Of a stretch of DNA of 64,000 nucleotides, positions 26,727 to 36,066 are shown piece after piece. This DNA is from Natronorubrum texcoconense (lineage in GTDB: Archaea > Halobacteriota > Halobacteria > Halobacteriales > Natrialbaceae): the NCBI RefSeq assembly GCF_900100335.1, contig NZ_FNFE01000006.1:186001-250000 (forward strand). The letters run 5' to 3'. Both the position numbers and the translations under genes were made by a program. How positions within the stretch are numbered: the first letter of the stretch is position 1; the number at the start of each line of letters is the position of its first letter. The notes below the pieces were generated by a model. The model was given only the letters and a program-made list of their open reading frames with translations, had not been told where the DNA came from and searched no databases.

Positions 26727-27680
26727 ATGTCGACGCAGGAATTCCGAGACCGAACGGTCCTCGTCACGGGCGGCGCCGGATTCATCGGCAGCCACCTCGC
26801 GACCGCACTCGCCGACGATACCGACCTCAGGGTTCTCGACTCGTTCGCCACGGGACGGCGGGAACGGGTCCCCGACGACGCGACGGTCATCGAGGGCGAC
26901 GTGCGAGACGACGACGCGCTCGCTCGAGCGACCGAGGGCGTCGACCTGATCTTTCACGAGGCCGCCCTCGTCAGCGTCGAACGCTCCGTCGAGGATCCGA
27001 TCGCGAGTCACTCGATCAACGTCGAGGCGACCCTCGCGCTGTTGGAGCGGGCTCGAGAACTCGACGCGCGGTTCGTGCTCGCCTCCAGCGCGGCGATCTA
27101 CGGGCAGCCGGAGCGGTCGGTCGTCTCGGAGACCGACCGAACGATTCCGAGTTCGCCGTACGGACTCGAGAAACTCGCGGTCGACCACTACGCCCGCCAG
27201 TATCACGACCTCTACGGGCTCGAGACCGTGGCGCTTCGGTACTTCAACGTCTACGGCCCAGGCCAGTTCGACAGCGACTACAGCGGCGTCGTCACCGCCT
27301 TTATCGACCGGGCGCTGGCCGGAGAGCCGCTTCCGATCCACGGCGACGGCAGCCAGACACGGGATTTCGTCTTCGTCGAGGACGTCGTGCGAGCGAACCT
27401 CCTGGCTGCCACGACGGGTCACGTCGGCCGCGCGTACAACGTCGGCACGGGACGGTCCGTGACGATTCGGGAACTCGCGGAACTGATCGTCGACGTGACC
27501 GACTCCGACGCCGGGATCGTGCACACCGACGAGCGAGTCGGCGATATCCGCCACAGCAGGGCCGATATCGACGCGGCGCGGGCCGACCTCGACTACGCGC
27601 CCGAGGTCTCGCTCCGCGAGGGACTCGAGCGGACCGCCGAATGGGTGGTGGCGTCGAACCGGCGCGGGGAATTCCGGTGA
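26727..27680 (+). CDS. NAD-dependent sugar epimerase/dehydratase (UDP-glucose 4-epimerase-like)
   Basis: 317 residues of an extended short-chain dehydrogenase: NAD-binding VLVTGGAGFIGSHLATAL, SSAAIYGQPERS, the catalytic YxxxK in SSPYGLEKLAVDHYARQ, ALRYFNVYGPGQ and HGDGSQTRDFVFVEDVVRANL. It should epimerise or otherwise convert a nucleotide sugar in the cytoplasm and thus supply donors to the glycosyltransferases of the same region. The substrate is not determinable. It is divergent from the DUF1616 gene across 261 bases. Confidence 0.88.
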   Translation: MSTQEFRDRTVLVTGGAGFIGSHLATALADDTDLRVLDSFATGRRERVPDDATVIEGDVRDDDALARATEGVDLIFHEAALVSVERSVEDPIASHSINVEATLALLERARELDARFVLASSAAIYGQPERSVVSETDRTIPSSPYGLEKLAVDHYARQYHDLYGLETVALRYFNVYGPGQFDSDYSGVVTAFIDRALAGEPLPIHGDGSQTRDFVFVEDVVRANLLAATTGHVGRAYNVGTGRSVTIRELAELIVDVTDSDAGIVHTDERVGDIRHSRADIDAARADLDYAPEVSLREGLERTAEWVVASNRRGEFR

Positions 27681-27906
27681 CCGACGAGTCGGGATGTCCG
27701 CAGTTCGGGCTCGACGCGCCGGTCGACTGCCCCGCCTCGATTCGAGCGATCCGCGCGGCCGTAAGCGGACCAGCGACGTGACCCGAACACCCGTAGCGGG
27801 AACAACGGGTACTTACCGACGGAAAACAGCCGTTTCGACGATCTGACGCTCACAATCCTTAATCAGCGGTCGGGCGAACCGGCCTCGCACGCACTCGAGT
27901 CACCCA

Positions 27907-28254
27907 ATGTCTCAGGCAATCCTCCACTTCGCCGTCGGCGGAACGCTCACTGCGCTCCTCATCGCTCTCGTCCCGGACGTCCCGTATCCGCGAACGCTCG
28001 TCCTGATCGGCGGTGGATGGGCGATGATCCCCGACGCAGCCAAACTCGCATCGCACCCGGCCCTGTTGGCGCTTCACGACAGTCCGGTCGCCGACATCTT
28101 CTGGTTCCATCGGACCCTCGATCACCTCGACGAGAGCGATTCCGTGCGACTCGCGAGTGTCGCGCTGGTGATCTTTATCGTCGTGACGTCGCTCCTCGAG
28201 CGGCGCTCGTATCGCGCTCCGGAGGTCGTTCGGGAACGGGGCGATGGCGACTGA
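27907..28254 (+). CDS. Small membrane protein of unknown function
   Basis: 115 residues. A hydrophobic start (ILHFAVGGTLTALLIALVPDVPY), a second hydrophobic stretch TLVLIGGGWAMIPDAAKL, a polar middle with FWFHRTLDHLDESD, and a third helix LASVALVIFIVVTSLLE. His/Asp residues at the membrane boundary resemble membrane-bound metal-dependent hydrolase (YdjM-like) fragments, but this is only a resemblance. A TATA-like CCTTAATC at 27859-27866 precedes the ATG by about 40 bases. Confidence 0.65.
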   Translation: MSQAILHFAVGGTLTALLIALVPDVPYPRTLVLIGGGWAMIPDAAKLASHPALLALHDSPVADIFWFHRTLDHLDESDSVRLASVALVIFIVVTSLLERRSYRAPEVVRERGDGD

Positions 28255-28337
28255 GCGGATCGATAATCGCCGTGAACTGAACGCGGCCGGATCGCCCCTC
28301 CCGCGCCGGCGGTCGGCGAGTACGCAAGTCGACTCGC

Positions 28338-30020
28338 TCACACCGCGCTTCCGGGCTGATACTCGCCGAACTCGTCGCGCAGGACGTTACAGATCTCGCC
28401 GACCGTCGCGTACACCTTCACGGCCTCGATGATGTACGGCATCAGGTTCTCCTCGCCCCGTGCGGCCTCGCGCAGCGCCTCGAGTTTCGCCTCGACGGCT
28501 TCGTCGTCGCGCTCCTCGCGGACCGACTCGAGGCTGTCGACCTGGCGCTGTTGGTCTTCCGGTGTCACCTCCTGGACGTCCATCTCGGGATCCTCGTCGA
28601 CCTCGAACTCGTTGACGCCGACGATGATGCGCTCTTTCTCCTCGATCTCCCGCTGGCGGTCGAAGGCGGTGTCCTGGATCTGACGCTGGACCCACTGCTG
28701 TTCGATCGCTTCGCGCATGCCGCCGCGTTCGTCGACCTCCTCGAGGATCTCGTAGGCGTCTTCCTCGACCTCGTCGGTCAGCGACTCGACGTAGTAGCTG
28801 CCCGCGAGGGGGTCGATGGTGTCGGCCGCGCCGGACTCGTGGGCGAGGATCTGCTGGGTGCGCAAGGCGGTGCGGACCGACTGCTCGGTCGGCAGCGCGA
28901 GCGCCTCGTCCTTGCCGTTGGTGTGGAGACTTTGCGTTCCCCCCATCACCGCGGCGAGGGCCTGATAGGCCACCCGAACCACGTTGTTCTCGATCTGCTG
29001 GGCGGTGAGCATCGAACCCGCGGTCTGGGTGTGGAATTTCAGTTGCTTGGATTTGGGGTCGTCCGCGTCGAAGCGCTCGTCGATGATGTCGTGCCACATC
29101 CGGCGGGCGGCGCGGAACTTCGCGACCTCCTCGAAGATGTTGTTGTGACCGTTGAAGAAAAAGGAGAGCTGCGGGGCGAACTCGTCGACGTCCAGTCCGG
29201 CCTCGATCGCCGTCTCGACGTACTCGATGCCGTCGCCGAGCGTGAAGGCGAGCTCCTGGGCGGCCGTCGAACCGGCCTCGCGGATGTGGTAGCCCGAGAT
29301 CGAGATGGTGTTGAACTTCGGCGTCTCCGCGGCGCAGAACTCGAAGATGTCGGTGATGATCCGCATCGACTGCTCGGGAGGGTAGATGTAGGTGTTGCGG
29401 GCGATGTACTCCTTGAGAATGTCGTTCTGAATCGTCCCCCGAAGCTCCTCGCGGTCGACGCCTTGCTGGTCGCCCACGGCGATGTACATCGCGAGCAGGA
29501 CGGATGCGGGCGCGTTGATCGTCATCGACGTCGAGACCTCGTCCAACGGAATGCCGTCGAAGACGGTCTCCATGTCGTCCAACGAGTCGATGGCGACCCC
29601 AGCTTTCCCGATCTCGCCGGCGGCCATGCTGGCGTCGGAGTCGTACCCCATCTGCGTCGGCAGGTCGAACGCCATCGACAGCCCGGTCTGGCCCTGATCC
29701 ATCAGGTAGTGGTAGCGCTCGTTGGTGTCTTCGGGCGTCGAAAACCCCGCGTACTGGCGCATCGTCCACAGCCGGCCGCGGTACCCCGTCGAGTAGACCC
29801 CGCGCGTGTACGGCGGCTCGCCCGGATAGCCGATATCCTCCCGATAGTCCAGATCGGCGACGTCCTCGGGCGTGTAGAGTCGATCGACGTCCTGACCCCC
29901 CGTATCCGTCGTGAACGTCTCCTTCCGTTCGCCGAACCGTTCGACCACCGGCTCGACTTCCTCCTCGTGCCACTCCTCCCGGCCGGCACGGATCTCCTCG
30001 AGATCGTCGGAATCGAACAT
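28338..30020 (-). CDS. mcmA1: Methylmalonyl-CoA mutase, catalytic large subunit
   Basis: 560 residues, the TIM-barrel catalytic subunit without the B12-binding domain, which in archaea is a separate protein not found in this window. Diagnostic stretches: [80 protein letters not shown]. It isomerises (R)-methylmalonyl-CoA to succinyl-CoA, feeding odd-chain fatty acid, branched amino acid or propionate carbon to the citric acid cycle. The epimerase acting just before it is at 14067-14450. Confidence 0.93.
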   Translation of the reverse strand: MFDSDDLEEIRAGREEWHEEEVEPVVERFGERKETFTTDTGGQDVDRLYTPEDVADLDYREDIGYPGEPPYTRGVYSTGYRGRLWTMRQYAGFSTPEDTNERYHYLMDQGQTGLSMAFDLPTQMGYDSDASMAAGEIGKAGVAIDSLDDMETVFDGIPLDEVSTSMTINAPASVLLAMYIAVGDQQGVDREELRGTIQNDILKEYIARNTYIYPPEQSMRIITDIFEFCAAETPKFNTISISGYHIREAGSTAAQELAFTLGDGIEYVETAIEAGLDVDEFAPQLSFFFNGHNNIFEEVAKFRAARRMWHDIIDERFDADDPKSKQLKFHTQTAGSMLTAQQIENNVVRVAYQALAAVMGGTQSLHTNGKDEALALPTEQSVRTALRTQQILAHESGAADTIDPLAGSYYVESLTDEVEEDAYEILEEVDERGGMREAIEQQWVQRQIQDTAFDRQREIEEKERIIVGVNEFEVDEDPEMDVQEVTPEDQQRQVDSLESVREERDDEAVEAKLEALREAARGEENLMPYIIEAVKVYATVGEICNVLRDEFGEYQPGSAV

Positions 30021-30197
30021 TATCGTTTATCTAGGTTGGGGTGGGGCTTGAAGGTTGATGAAGGCGGCCAGTATCGTCCCGAGTTTCGACCGGTACCAGT
30101 GGGTCGCTTACCGGTCGATGGTCGGGACTGGTACAGATATACGAAAGTCACTCGAGTCGGGACGGCCGCTTTTCACTCGAGCCGTAGTGGAGCCGAT

Positions 30198-30437
30198 ATG
30201 GAGCAGCCGGTACCGAACGACGACGCGACGCGCGACCGACGGCGAGCGGCGCTGTACGTCGCCCCGTTTCTGCTGATCGGACTCTTCAACCTCGCCATCC
30301 TGCTCCGCTGGGGGATCGATCCGCTCTGGGCGTTCGCCATCCTGCCACCGATTCTGGCCGTCACAGCCATCGCGTGGGTCGCGTTCCGTCACGGCTTCGA
30401 CCGCCAGCCACACCAGCCGGACGCGCGTCGCGAGTAG
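30198..30437 (+). CDS. Small membrane protein of unknown function
   Basis: 79 residues starting MEQPVPNDDATRDRRRAALY, with two hydrophobic helices (APFLLIGLFNLAILLRWG and LWAFAILPPILAVTAIAWVAF) and a short charged C-terminus. It is a two-helix inner-membrane protein with no recognised family. The frame is open far upstream only because it is antisense to methylmalonyl-CoA mutase; the ATG at 30198 follows a normal intergenic space. Confidence 0.6.
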   Translation: MEQPVPNDDATRDRRRAALYVAPFLLIGLFNLAILLRWGIDPLWAFAILPPILAVTAIAWVAFRHGFDRQPHQPDARRE

Positions 30438-30497
30438 TCGGTGTCGACTGCGCCGGCCCGGCCCGCGCGTCGACGACCGTCCCTCGGTCGACTCGAG

Positions 30498-31124
30498 TTA
30501 GCGTCCCGTATCGTACTTGTACGTCGCCGACTCGGGGTCGATCCCGAAGTCCTCGGGGGAGTCGTCGTCCGAGGCCTCGTCGCGACCGTCCGGCGCCCGC
30601 TTGAACGCCTCTCGGAGCCGTTCGGGCAGCTGGAACTCGTCGACGTCGATCTCGAGAGGGACCGCGTCGGGATCGACTCCCTCGCGTTTGTCCTCGAGTC
30701 GCTTCTGTAACGGCCCCGGCAGCGCCGACTCCTCGATTCGGCGAAAGCCGAACTGGGCGAGATAGCTCCCTTCGCCGGTCAGGCTGTAGACGGTCTCGAA
30801 TCCCTGATCGCCGGCGTACTCGACGAGTCGTTCGACCACGTGTGCACCGACGCCCTGGCCGCGCCAACTCTCGAGGACGCCGACGCTGGTTAGCTCGCAG
30901 ACGTCGTCTGCGCGCCCCCCGGCGCGACCGGAGTCGGTATCGGTCGACGCGCCGTCGTCTCGCTTGTGTACGCGAATGCGGCCGAACCCCGCCTTCTCGC
31001 CGGAGGTTTCGTCGACGGCGACGACGTAATCGCGCGAGCGGAACGCCGTCTCGTCGAGTTCCATCGCTTCGATGGCGTCGAGCAACCAGACCTCCTCTCT
31101 GTTTTTCGCGTCCCGCACGTACAT
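30498..31124 (-). CDS. GNAT family N-acetyltransferase
   Basis: 208 residues starting MYVRDAKNREEVWLLDAIEAM. The acetyl-CoA binding motif A is ELTSVGVLESWRGQGVGAHVVERLVEYAG (R/Q-x-x-G-x-G/A), followed by YSLTGEGSYLAQFGFRRIEE. A 60-residue C-terminal extension contains ALPGPLQKRLEDKREGVDPDAV, a segment found in other haloarchaeal GNATs that I cannot interpret. The acceptor is unknown. A start nine codons upstream is possible, but the conserved part begins at MYVRDA. Confidence 0.82.
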   Translation of the reverse strand: MYVRDAKNREEVWLLDAIEAMELDETAFRSRDYVVAVDETSGEKAGFGRIRVHKRDDGASTDTDSGRAGGRADDVCELTSVGVLESWRGQGVGAHVVERLVEYAGDQGFETVYSLTGEGSYLAQFGFRRIEESALPGPLQKRLEDKREGVDPDAVPLEIDVDEFQLPERLREAFKRAPDGRDEASDDDSPEDFGIDPESATYKYDTGR

Positions 31125-31255
31125 GATTCGAAGTAGGGGGTGTATCTCCAAAAGCGTTTGCGGGGCAAGCTACTCGAGGGCCCGTTCTTCGGCCGGGATG
31201 TCGTCGCCGTTCGAATGGAGGTTCGACGCGACTCACGTTCGACGCGCTCGAGTCG

Positions 31256-32212
31256 TCACGGCTGGGAATCGTGATCGCCGCGACCGATCCGCCAGCCGAT
31301 CAGTCGCCGGCTGCGACGTTTCGTCGCCGTCCAGAACGCGCCCGTCGGCGCGATCCACGGAACGAGGATGACGGCCGCGAGGAACAGCGCGGACCAGGCC
31401 ACGATGAACGCGCGGTTGCCGATCCCCAGATCGGTGACGAACCACGTTCCGACGACGATGACGACGCCGACGAGGGGGGCCACCGTCTCCCAGAGGGTGT
31501 CTCGCATTCGGTCCGCGATCGCTGGTGCGAACTGCCAGGCGAGCAGTGCACCGATCCCTCCGCCGAAGGCGATGTGCGAGTTTCGGCTCCCGACGTAGAT
31601 GACCGCGACCAGTGCGAAGAGGAAGCCGACAGTGAAGGCAGCCGTCGTCTCGCCGTACGACGTTCGCCGGGGAACGTACCGACGGCCCAGGTAGTAGACG
31701 GCGAGAAAGCCCAGCGCGTAAGCGATGCCGCCGACGACGTCTCCGGGGAAGTGGACGGCGAGTCCGACTCGAGTGAAGCCGACCCAACCGATCACGGCTG
31801 CGCCGGCCACGGCTCGTTTCCAGAGCGTGCCTACCGGCAGGTCGACCACGATCATGCCGACGATGATCGTCGCGGCCATCGCGTGGCCGCTCGGAAAACT
31901 CGTCGTGGAGATGTGCGCGGCGTGTTCGTACCAGGGGACGAACCAGCCGGGGAACGCGCTCCCGTCGACCGGCGGGCCGACGATCGGTCGACTCGCAGTG
32001 TGATACGATTTCGTGATCGACATCAGGCCGTAACAGCCGATGACGCCCCCGAGCCACGGCGCGACGAGGTCGCGATTGGCCCAGTAGGCGGCGATCATGG
32101 AGGGGGCGATCAGGTAGATGCTCCCGAGATACGAGAGGACGACCATGACGACGCCGAGCCACGTCGGAACGGCGTCGCGGACGGCTTCGACGACAGCGGG
32201 GTCAAACCACAT
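31256..32212 (-). CDS. PAP2-superfamily membrane phosphatase
   Basis: 318 residues with several hydrophobic helices. The PAP2 signature is complete: SFPSGHAMAATIIVG (PSGH) and GLAVHFPGDVVGGIAYALG (SRxxxxxHxxxD-like, here R-V-G-L-A-V-H-F-P-G-D). Such enzymes dephosphorylate polyprenyl or lipid phosphates at the outer membrane face; in archaea this includes recycling of dolichol phosphates used in glycan export. The start chosen is the ATG at 32212; a TTG five codons upstream is the alternative. Confidence 0.85.
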   Translation of the reverse strand: MWFDPAVVEAVRDAVPTWLGVVMVVLSYLGSIYLIAPSMIAAYWANRDLVAPWLGGVIGCYGLMSITKSYHTASRPIVGPPVDGSAFPGWFVPWYEHAAHISTTSFPSGHAMAATIIVGMIVVDLPVGTLWKRAVAGAAVIGWVGFTRVGLAVHFPGDVVGGIAYALGFLAVYYLGRRYVPRRTSYGETTAAFTVGFLFALVAVIYVGSRNSHIAFGGGIGALLAWQFAPAIADRMRDTLWETVAPLVGVVIVVGTWFVTDLGIGNRAFIVAWSALFLAAVILVPWIAPTGAFWTATKRRSRRLIGWRIGRGDHDSQP

Positions 32213-32368
32213 CGCCGGAAACTTCAAATGAGTAATAGGTATTTCTTACGATCGAGATCGAACGCTACCGAAAGCGCAAAACCGGTGCTGCTCGCACCAG
32301 ACGATCGAGGCAAACCGACCGACGTGAGACGCGTTTCCGAAAACCGAGGTCGTCTCTTACCCACACAC

Positions 32369-33304
32369 TCAGTTCGCCGTAAGCGCCTCCTCGAGCCGAT
32401 CCTCGATCGCCTCGAGTTCGTCCTGTAGCGACTCCCCCTGGGCGTCCTCGAGGTCCTCGATACGGTCGGCGAGCCCCTGCAACCGCGAGTACTTCTCGTC
32501 CTCGTCGACGCCGATTTTCTGGACGTAGACGTCCTCGCTGGTGTCGTAGACGTCATCGTCGGCGAGGTCCGTGACGGAGAGGACGACGTCCAGTTTGTCC
32601 CGATCGACCCCCAGAACCCACTCGCGGGGGATGCCGTGTTCGTCGAGCGCGGCGAGGACGGTCTCGTCGTCCTTCGGCCGGCGACGCTCGCGGGTCGTTC
32701 GCCGAACCGTGCCGAAGCGACCGTGGAGTTCCTGGTCGGGTCCGAGGCGCTCGAGCAGTTCGTCTCGCGCCGCCGACCGCACGCCGTCGGCGCCGCGCTG
32801 GACGTCCGAGGCGAGGACGTAGTAGTCGGTTAGCGAGTCGGTGTCCAACGAATCGAGGGATTCGAGGTCGTCAATTTCGAGTCGCTCGACGAGGTGGGCC
32901 AACAGGATGGCGTCGTCGTGGACGCGCTCGGGCGGCGTCCGCGCGTCGGCCGCGGTGACGAGGAACGGACTCTCGCCGCCGGTGGCGTCCTCGGGGGCGA
33001 TGGTGATCGCCCCATCGTCGACGGTGTAGGACTCGGAGAGCGTGATCACCGCGGCGTAGGGTTCGACGCCCGGCTGGAGGTCGTCGATGGCCATCGCACC
33101 GCCCTCGAGTTGCTCGTCGAAGACGCCGAACTGCTCGCGCCAGAGGGGTCGTTCTTCGGTGCTGTCCGCAAAACGGACGAGGATCCGGTCGTCCGCGGTC
33201 GCCTCGAGCCTGAACGGCCGCTCGGAGAGCGGCGTCAGCAGTTGCGCGCCGGCCGGGACGTCCTCGCATCGCGACCGAAGTTCGGTCCAGTTCTCGTCGT
33301 TCAT
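32369..33304 (-). CDS. Conserved haloarchaeal protein of unknown function
   Basis: 311 residues starting MNDENWTELRSRC. The acidic N-terminal 110 residues alternate strands and turns (RPFRLEATADDRILVRFAD, YAAVITLSESYTVDD). A helical middle follows (DAILLAHLVERLEIDDLESL), then a segment with GRFGTVRRTTRERRRPKDDETVLAALDEHGIP, and finally a coiled-coil-like C-terminus (SRLQGLADRIEDLEDAQ, LQDELEAIEDRLEEAL). I do not recognise the family. The palindromic element at 33425-33508 lies 120 bases upstream of its start. Confidence 0.65.
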   Translation of the reverse strand: MNDENWTELRSRCEDVPAGAQLLTPLSERPFRLEATADDRILVRFADSTEERPLWREQFGVFDEQLEGGAMAIDDLQPGVEPYAAVITLSESYTVDDGAITIAPEDATGGESPFLVTAADARTPPERVHDDAILLAHLVERLEIDDLESLDSLDTDSLTDYYVLASDVQRGADGVRSAARDELLERLGPDQELHGRFGTVRRTTRERRRPKDDETVLAALDEHGIPREWVLGVDRDKLDVVLSVTDLADDDVYDTSEDVYVQKIGVDEDEKYSRLQGLADRIEDLEDAQGESLQDELEAIEDRLEEALTAN

Positions 33305-33424
33305 GCGATCCACTCCCACCGTCTCCCGCAAAAAGCGACGGCTGGAATCTGCCCGGTCGTCCCCGCTACCGGATCGTGCGGGGCACGTAACACACGCGAG
33401 GGGGGTCCCCAGTGGCCGTCGTAT

Positions 33425-33508
33425 TATAGTAGACGCTGAAAGTCAATGCACACCCGATCGCAGGACGGCGTTGCGATCGGTGTGTAAATCGTTTCAGTGT
33501 CTACTATA
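33425..33508. repeat. 84-bp palindromic element A (two-stem structure)
   Basis: Outer arms of 17 bases (33425-33441 and 33492-33508) match at 16 positions; the one difference is a G/T pair. An internal loop follows: GTCAATG at 33442-33448 opposite TAAATCG at 33485-33491. The inner stem is CACACCCGATCGCA (33449-33462) against TGCGATCGGTGTG (33472-33484) with one bulged C, closing on the nine-base loop GGACGGCGT. The element fills most of the space between two minus-strand genes. It looks like a dispersed non-autonomous palindromic element. A second structure with the same plan is at 43058-43138. Confidence 0.8.
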
Positions 33509-33543
33509 CATCGTCGAAACGTCCTCGCTGATCGAGAGTCGGA

Positions 33544-34209
33544 TCACTCGAGGAGCGGCGGTACCTGCGTGAGCGACGTACAGTGATACGTGGGTGCCAC
33601 GTCGAGGGCGTCGTCGACAGACTCGTCGTTCGAGGACTCGCGGGAGAGCAACACCGAGTCGATACCCGCGTTGTCGGCGGCCCGGACGTCGACCGATCGA
33701 TCGCCGACGTAGAGCGCAGACTCGGCCTCGAGGGTATCCATGGCGGCTTCGATGTTCGCCGGGTCGGGCTTCCGACGGGCAAGGCCGTCCGGCGTCAGGG
33801 CACAGCCGTAGACGGTCTCGAAGAGCGGTCGGAGCCGGATCCGGTCGAGGACGGTCGTGACCACGGTCGGATGGTTGTCGCTGACGATGCCCAACGGCAG
33901 GTCGAGCGATCGAACGACGCTCACGTCGTCGTAGACGGAGCGCAGTCCGCGCTCGATTTCGCCGAGTTGGGTACGGATCAGTTCGCGGGCGGCCCGCGTG
34001 CAGAAGACGTCGGTGTCGATCTCGAGGGTTCGACACCGGTCGGCGATCGACTCGAAGTCGCCGCGGACGAGTTCCTGAAGCGTCTCCGCTGCCGGTCCCG
34101 AGCGATCGAACTGCTCGTACGTGCGGTCGAGCGCATCGGACAGCCGTCGGGACGAGGGCGTCTCGACGACGACCCCGTCGAAGTCGAACAGAACCGCGTC
34201 GTACTGCAT
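33544..34209 (-). CDS. HAD-superfamily hydrolase
   Basis: 221 residues. HAD motif I YDAVLFDFDGVVVET, motif II LGIVSDNHPTV, motif III RRKPDPANIEAAM and motif IV ALYVGDRSVDVRAADNAG are all present, with a helical cap inserted after motif I. It is a cytoplasmic phosphatase of the phosphoglycolate phosphatase-like group; the substrate is unknown. It is divergent from the aldehyde oxidoreductase gene across 114 bases, and its transcript would run into palindromic element A. Confidence 0.87.
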   Translation of the reverse strand: MQYDAVLFDFDGVVVETPSSRRLSDALDRTYEQFDRSGPAAETLQELVRGDFESIADRCRTLEIDTDVFCTRAARELIRTQLGEIERGLRSVYDDVSVVRSLDLPLGIVSDNHPTVVTTVLDRIRLRPLFETVYGCALTPDGLARRKPDPANIEAAMDTLEAESALYVGDRSVDVRAADNAGIDSVLLSRESSNDESVDDALDVAPTYHCTSLTQVPPLLE

Positions 34210-34286
34210 CGCTGGATGGGTATCTGCTCCGGGACGATAACTCTACTGAGGCGACGCGCTCGCTGCTACTCGCGTGTGTTGGCGTA

Positions 34287-34295
34287 CCATATCTT
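34287..34295 (+). promoter_or_regulatory. TATA-like box of the aldehyde:ferredoxin oxidoreductase gene
   Basis: CCATATCTT lies 29-37 bases before the ATG at 34324, consistent with a short or absent leader. Confidence 0.45.
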
Positions 34296-34323
34296 GAAGA
34301 CCCCCAGAATACAACTTCGTGAC

Positions 34324-36000
34324 ATGCTTCACGCCACAGGGCCACTGCTCACTGTCGACGTCGGCAAACGAACTGCGGACGAGACGGCGATAGACGAGGT
34401 GCTCGAAAAGACGATCGGCGGCCGAGCCACCGCGACCGCGCTCGCTCACGAACGGATTCCGTTCGACGCGGATCCGTTCGGACCCGAGAACCGGGCGTAC
34501 CTCTCGACGGGACCGCTCCAGCAGTCCCAGATGTCCTTTACCGGACGGATGAACATGACCGGGCTCTCGCCGCTGACCGACGGCCTGGTCTCGACGAACG
34601 CCGGCGGCTACCTCTCGCGAAACTTCGTCGCGACGGGCTACAGCGTCCTCGAGATCGCGGGCCAGAGCGACGAGTTGCTCGCCGTCCACGTCACGGACGA
34701 CGGCGTCGAGTTCGAGGAAGTGCCGGAACTCGAGGGCGCGACGGTGCCGGAGACCTCCGACTACGTCGAGAATCAGCACGATCTCGGCCCCGAACACTGC
34801 ATCGCGATCGGGCCCGCGGGCGAGAACCGCGTTCGGTTCGCGTCGGTGATGACGTTCGACTCGCGAGCCTTCGGTCGCGGCGGTCTCGGGGCCGTGCTGG
34901 GCTCGAAGAACGTCAAGTGCGTCACGTTCGACGGGGACGTGGAGCCGCCGCTCGAGATTCCGAACCCGCCGAAGTCAGACATCCACCGGGAAGCGGCCAC
35001 CTCGGACGACCGGATGCGCCGTCAGGGAACCACGGGCGGGACGGAGTTCATCAACGACAACTTCTCGCTGCCGACCCGGTACTTCCGAGAGTACGAGTTC
35101 GAGGGCGCGGCCGACATCGGCGGCAACGCCGTCGAGGAGAAAAAGTACAAGAAGGGGGCTTGCTCGGCCTGTGCCTACGCCTGCAAACTCCCGACGCGGG
35201 ACGAAGCGAGCGGCGTCGAAACCGAAGGGCCGGAGTTCGAGACCGTCTACTCGTTCGGCTCCCAGCACGGCGTCGACGATATCGTCGACGTCATGCGGGC
35301 CAACGAACTGTGTGACACGCTCGGGATGGATACGATCTCGGCGGGCGTGACGGTCGCAGCCTACCTCGAGAGCGAGGACGAGTTCGGCAACGCCGAACTC
35401 GCCCAGGAGATTACCGAAAAGATCGCCCGTCGGGAGGGCGTCGGCGACACGCTCGCGGAGGGCGTCGCCCGCTGTCACGACGACCTCGGTGTCGAGAACT
35501 ACACGGTCAAGGGGATGGAGTTCGCTGCCCACGACGGTCGCGTCCTCCACGGACAGGGGCTCTCCTACGCCGTCGCGAACCGCGGCGCCGACCACATGTA
35601 CGCGAGCATGCTGAGCCTCGAGTACGCCGGCCAACTCGATCCCGAAGGCACCCTCGGCAAAGCCGAGACGCTCGTCGACCGGGAGAATCACAACGCGTTC
35701 CGCGACACCGGAATCGTCTGCGCCTTCGGCGACGACTACGTCACCGAAGAACGCCTCGAGAGCCTGTTCGACACCGACTACGAGGACCTCATGCTCGTCG
35801 GTGCCCGGACCGTCGAACTCGAGCGCCACTTCAACAATCAGCGCGGCTTCGACCGCGACGACGACGGCGTCCCGTACGACCTGCCGGACATCGAGGACGC
35901 GATCCCGGAGTACTACGACGCCCGCGGTTGGTCCGAAGAGGGAATCGTCTCCGACGCGAGACTCGAGTCCGTGACCGGGACTGCGCTCTCGGACGATTAG
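34324..36000 (+). CDS. aor: Aldehyde:ferredoxin oxidoreductase (tungsten-bispyranopterin)
   Basis: 558 residues. The N-terminal pterin-binding domain contains NRAYLSTGPLQQSQMSF and LSRNFVATGYSVLEIAGQ. The 4Fe-4S ligands are C280, C283 and C287 (GACSACAYACKLP), with the fourth, C466, in GIVCAFG. DGRVLHGQGLSYAVANRGADHMYAS is the family's second pterin/active-site region. It oxidises an aldehyde to the acid with ferredoxin as acceptor. The protein is somewhat shorter than hyperthermophile AORs. A MoaD-like gene follows 3.6 kb downstream (39622-39903, opposite strand), and pterin assembly needs such a protein. The in-frame sequence upstream of 34324 is antisense to the HAD gene and is not part of it. 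Confidence 0.9.
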   Translation: MLHATGPLLTVDVGKRTADETAIDEVLEKTIGGRATATALAHERIPFDADPFGPENRAYLSTGPLQQSQMSFTGRMNMTGLSPLTDGLVSTNAGGYLSRNFVATGYSVLEIAGQSDELLAVHVTDDGVEFEEVPELEGATVPETSDYVENQHDLGPEHCIAIGPAGENRVRFASVMTFDSRAFGRGGLGAVLGSKNVKCVTFDGDVEPPLEIPNPPKSDIHREAATSDDRMRRQGTTGGTEFINDNFSLPTRYFREYEFEGAADIGGNAVEEKKYKKGACSACAYACKLPTRDEASGVETEGPEFETVYSFGSQHGVDDIVDVMRANELCDTLGMDTISAGVTVAAYLESEDEFGNAELAQEITEKIARREGVGDTLAEGVARCHDDLGVENYTVKGMEFAAHDGRVLHGQGLSYAVANRGADHMYASMLSLEYAGQLDPEGTLGKAETLVDRENHNAFRDTGIVCAFGDDYVTEERLESLFDTDYEDLMLVGARTVELERHFNNQRGFDRDDDGVPYDLPDIEDAIPEYYDARGWSEEGIVSDARLESVTGTALSDD

Positions 36001-36033
36001 GGACCGGCCAGTTCTTCCCTTGCTACTTCTCGA

Positions 36034-36042
36034 AGTATTAAG
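36034..36042 (+). promoter_or_regulatory. TATA-like box of the S9 peptidase gene
   Basis: AGTATTAAG lies 25-33 bases before the ATG at 36067, the leaderless spacing. It gives the peptidase its own promoter despite only 66 bases from the aor stop. Confidence 0.5.
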
Positions 36043-36066
36043 TCAGTGCGTTGTCACGGTGGACCA

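Noticed and set aside
28551-30197. Long plus-strand open frame antisense to methylmalonyl-CoA mutase
   Set aside because: Only its last 79 codons (from 30198) lie in free sequence and look like a real membrane protein.
33583-34323. N-terminal extension of the aldehyde oxidoreductase
   Set aside because: The extension is antisense to the HAD hydrolase; the AOR domain starts at 34324 with a TATA-like box before it.
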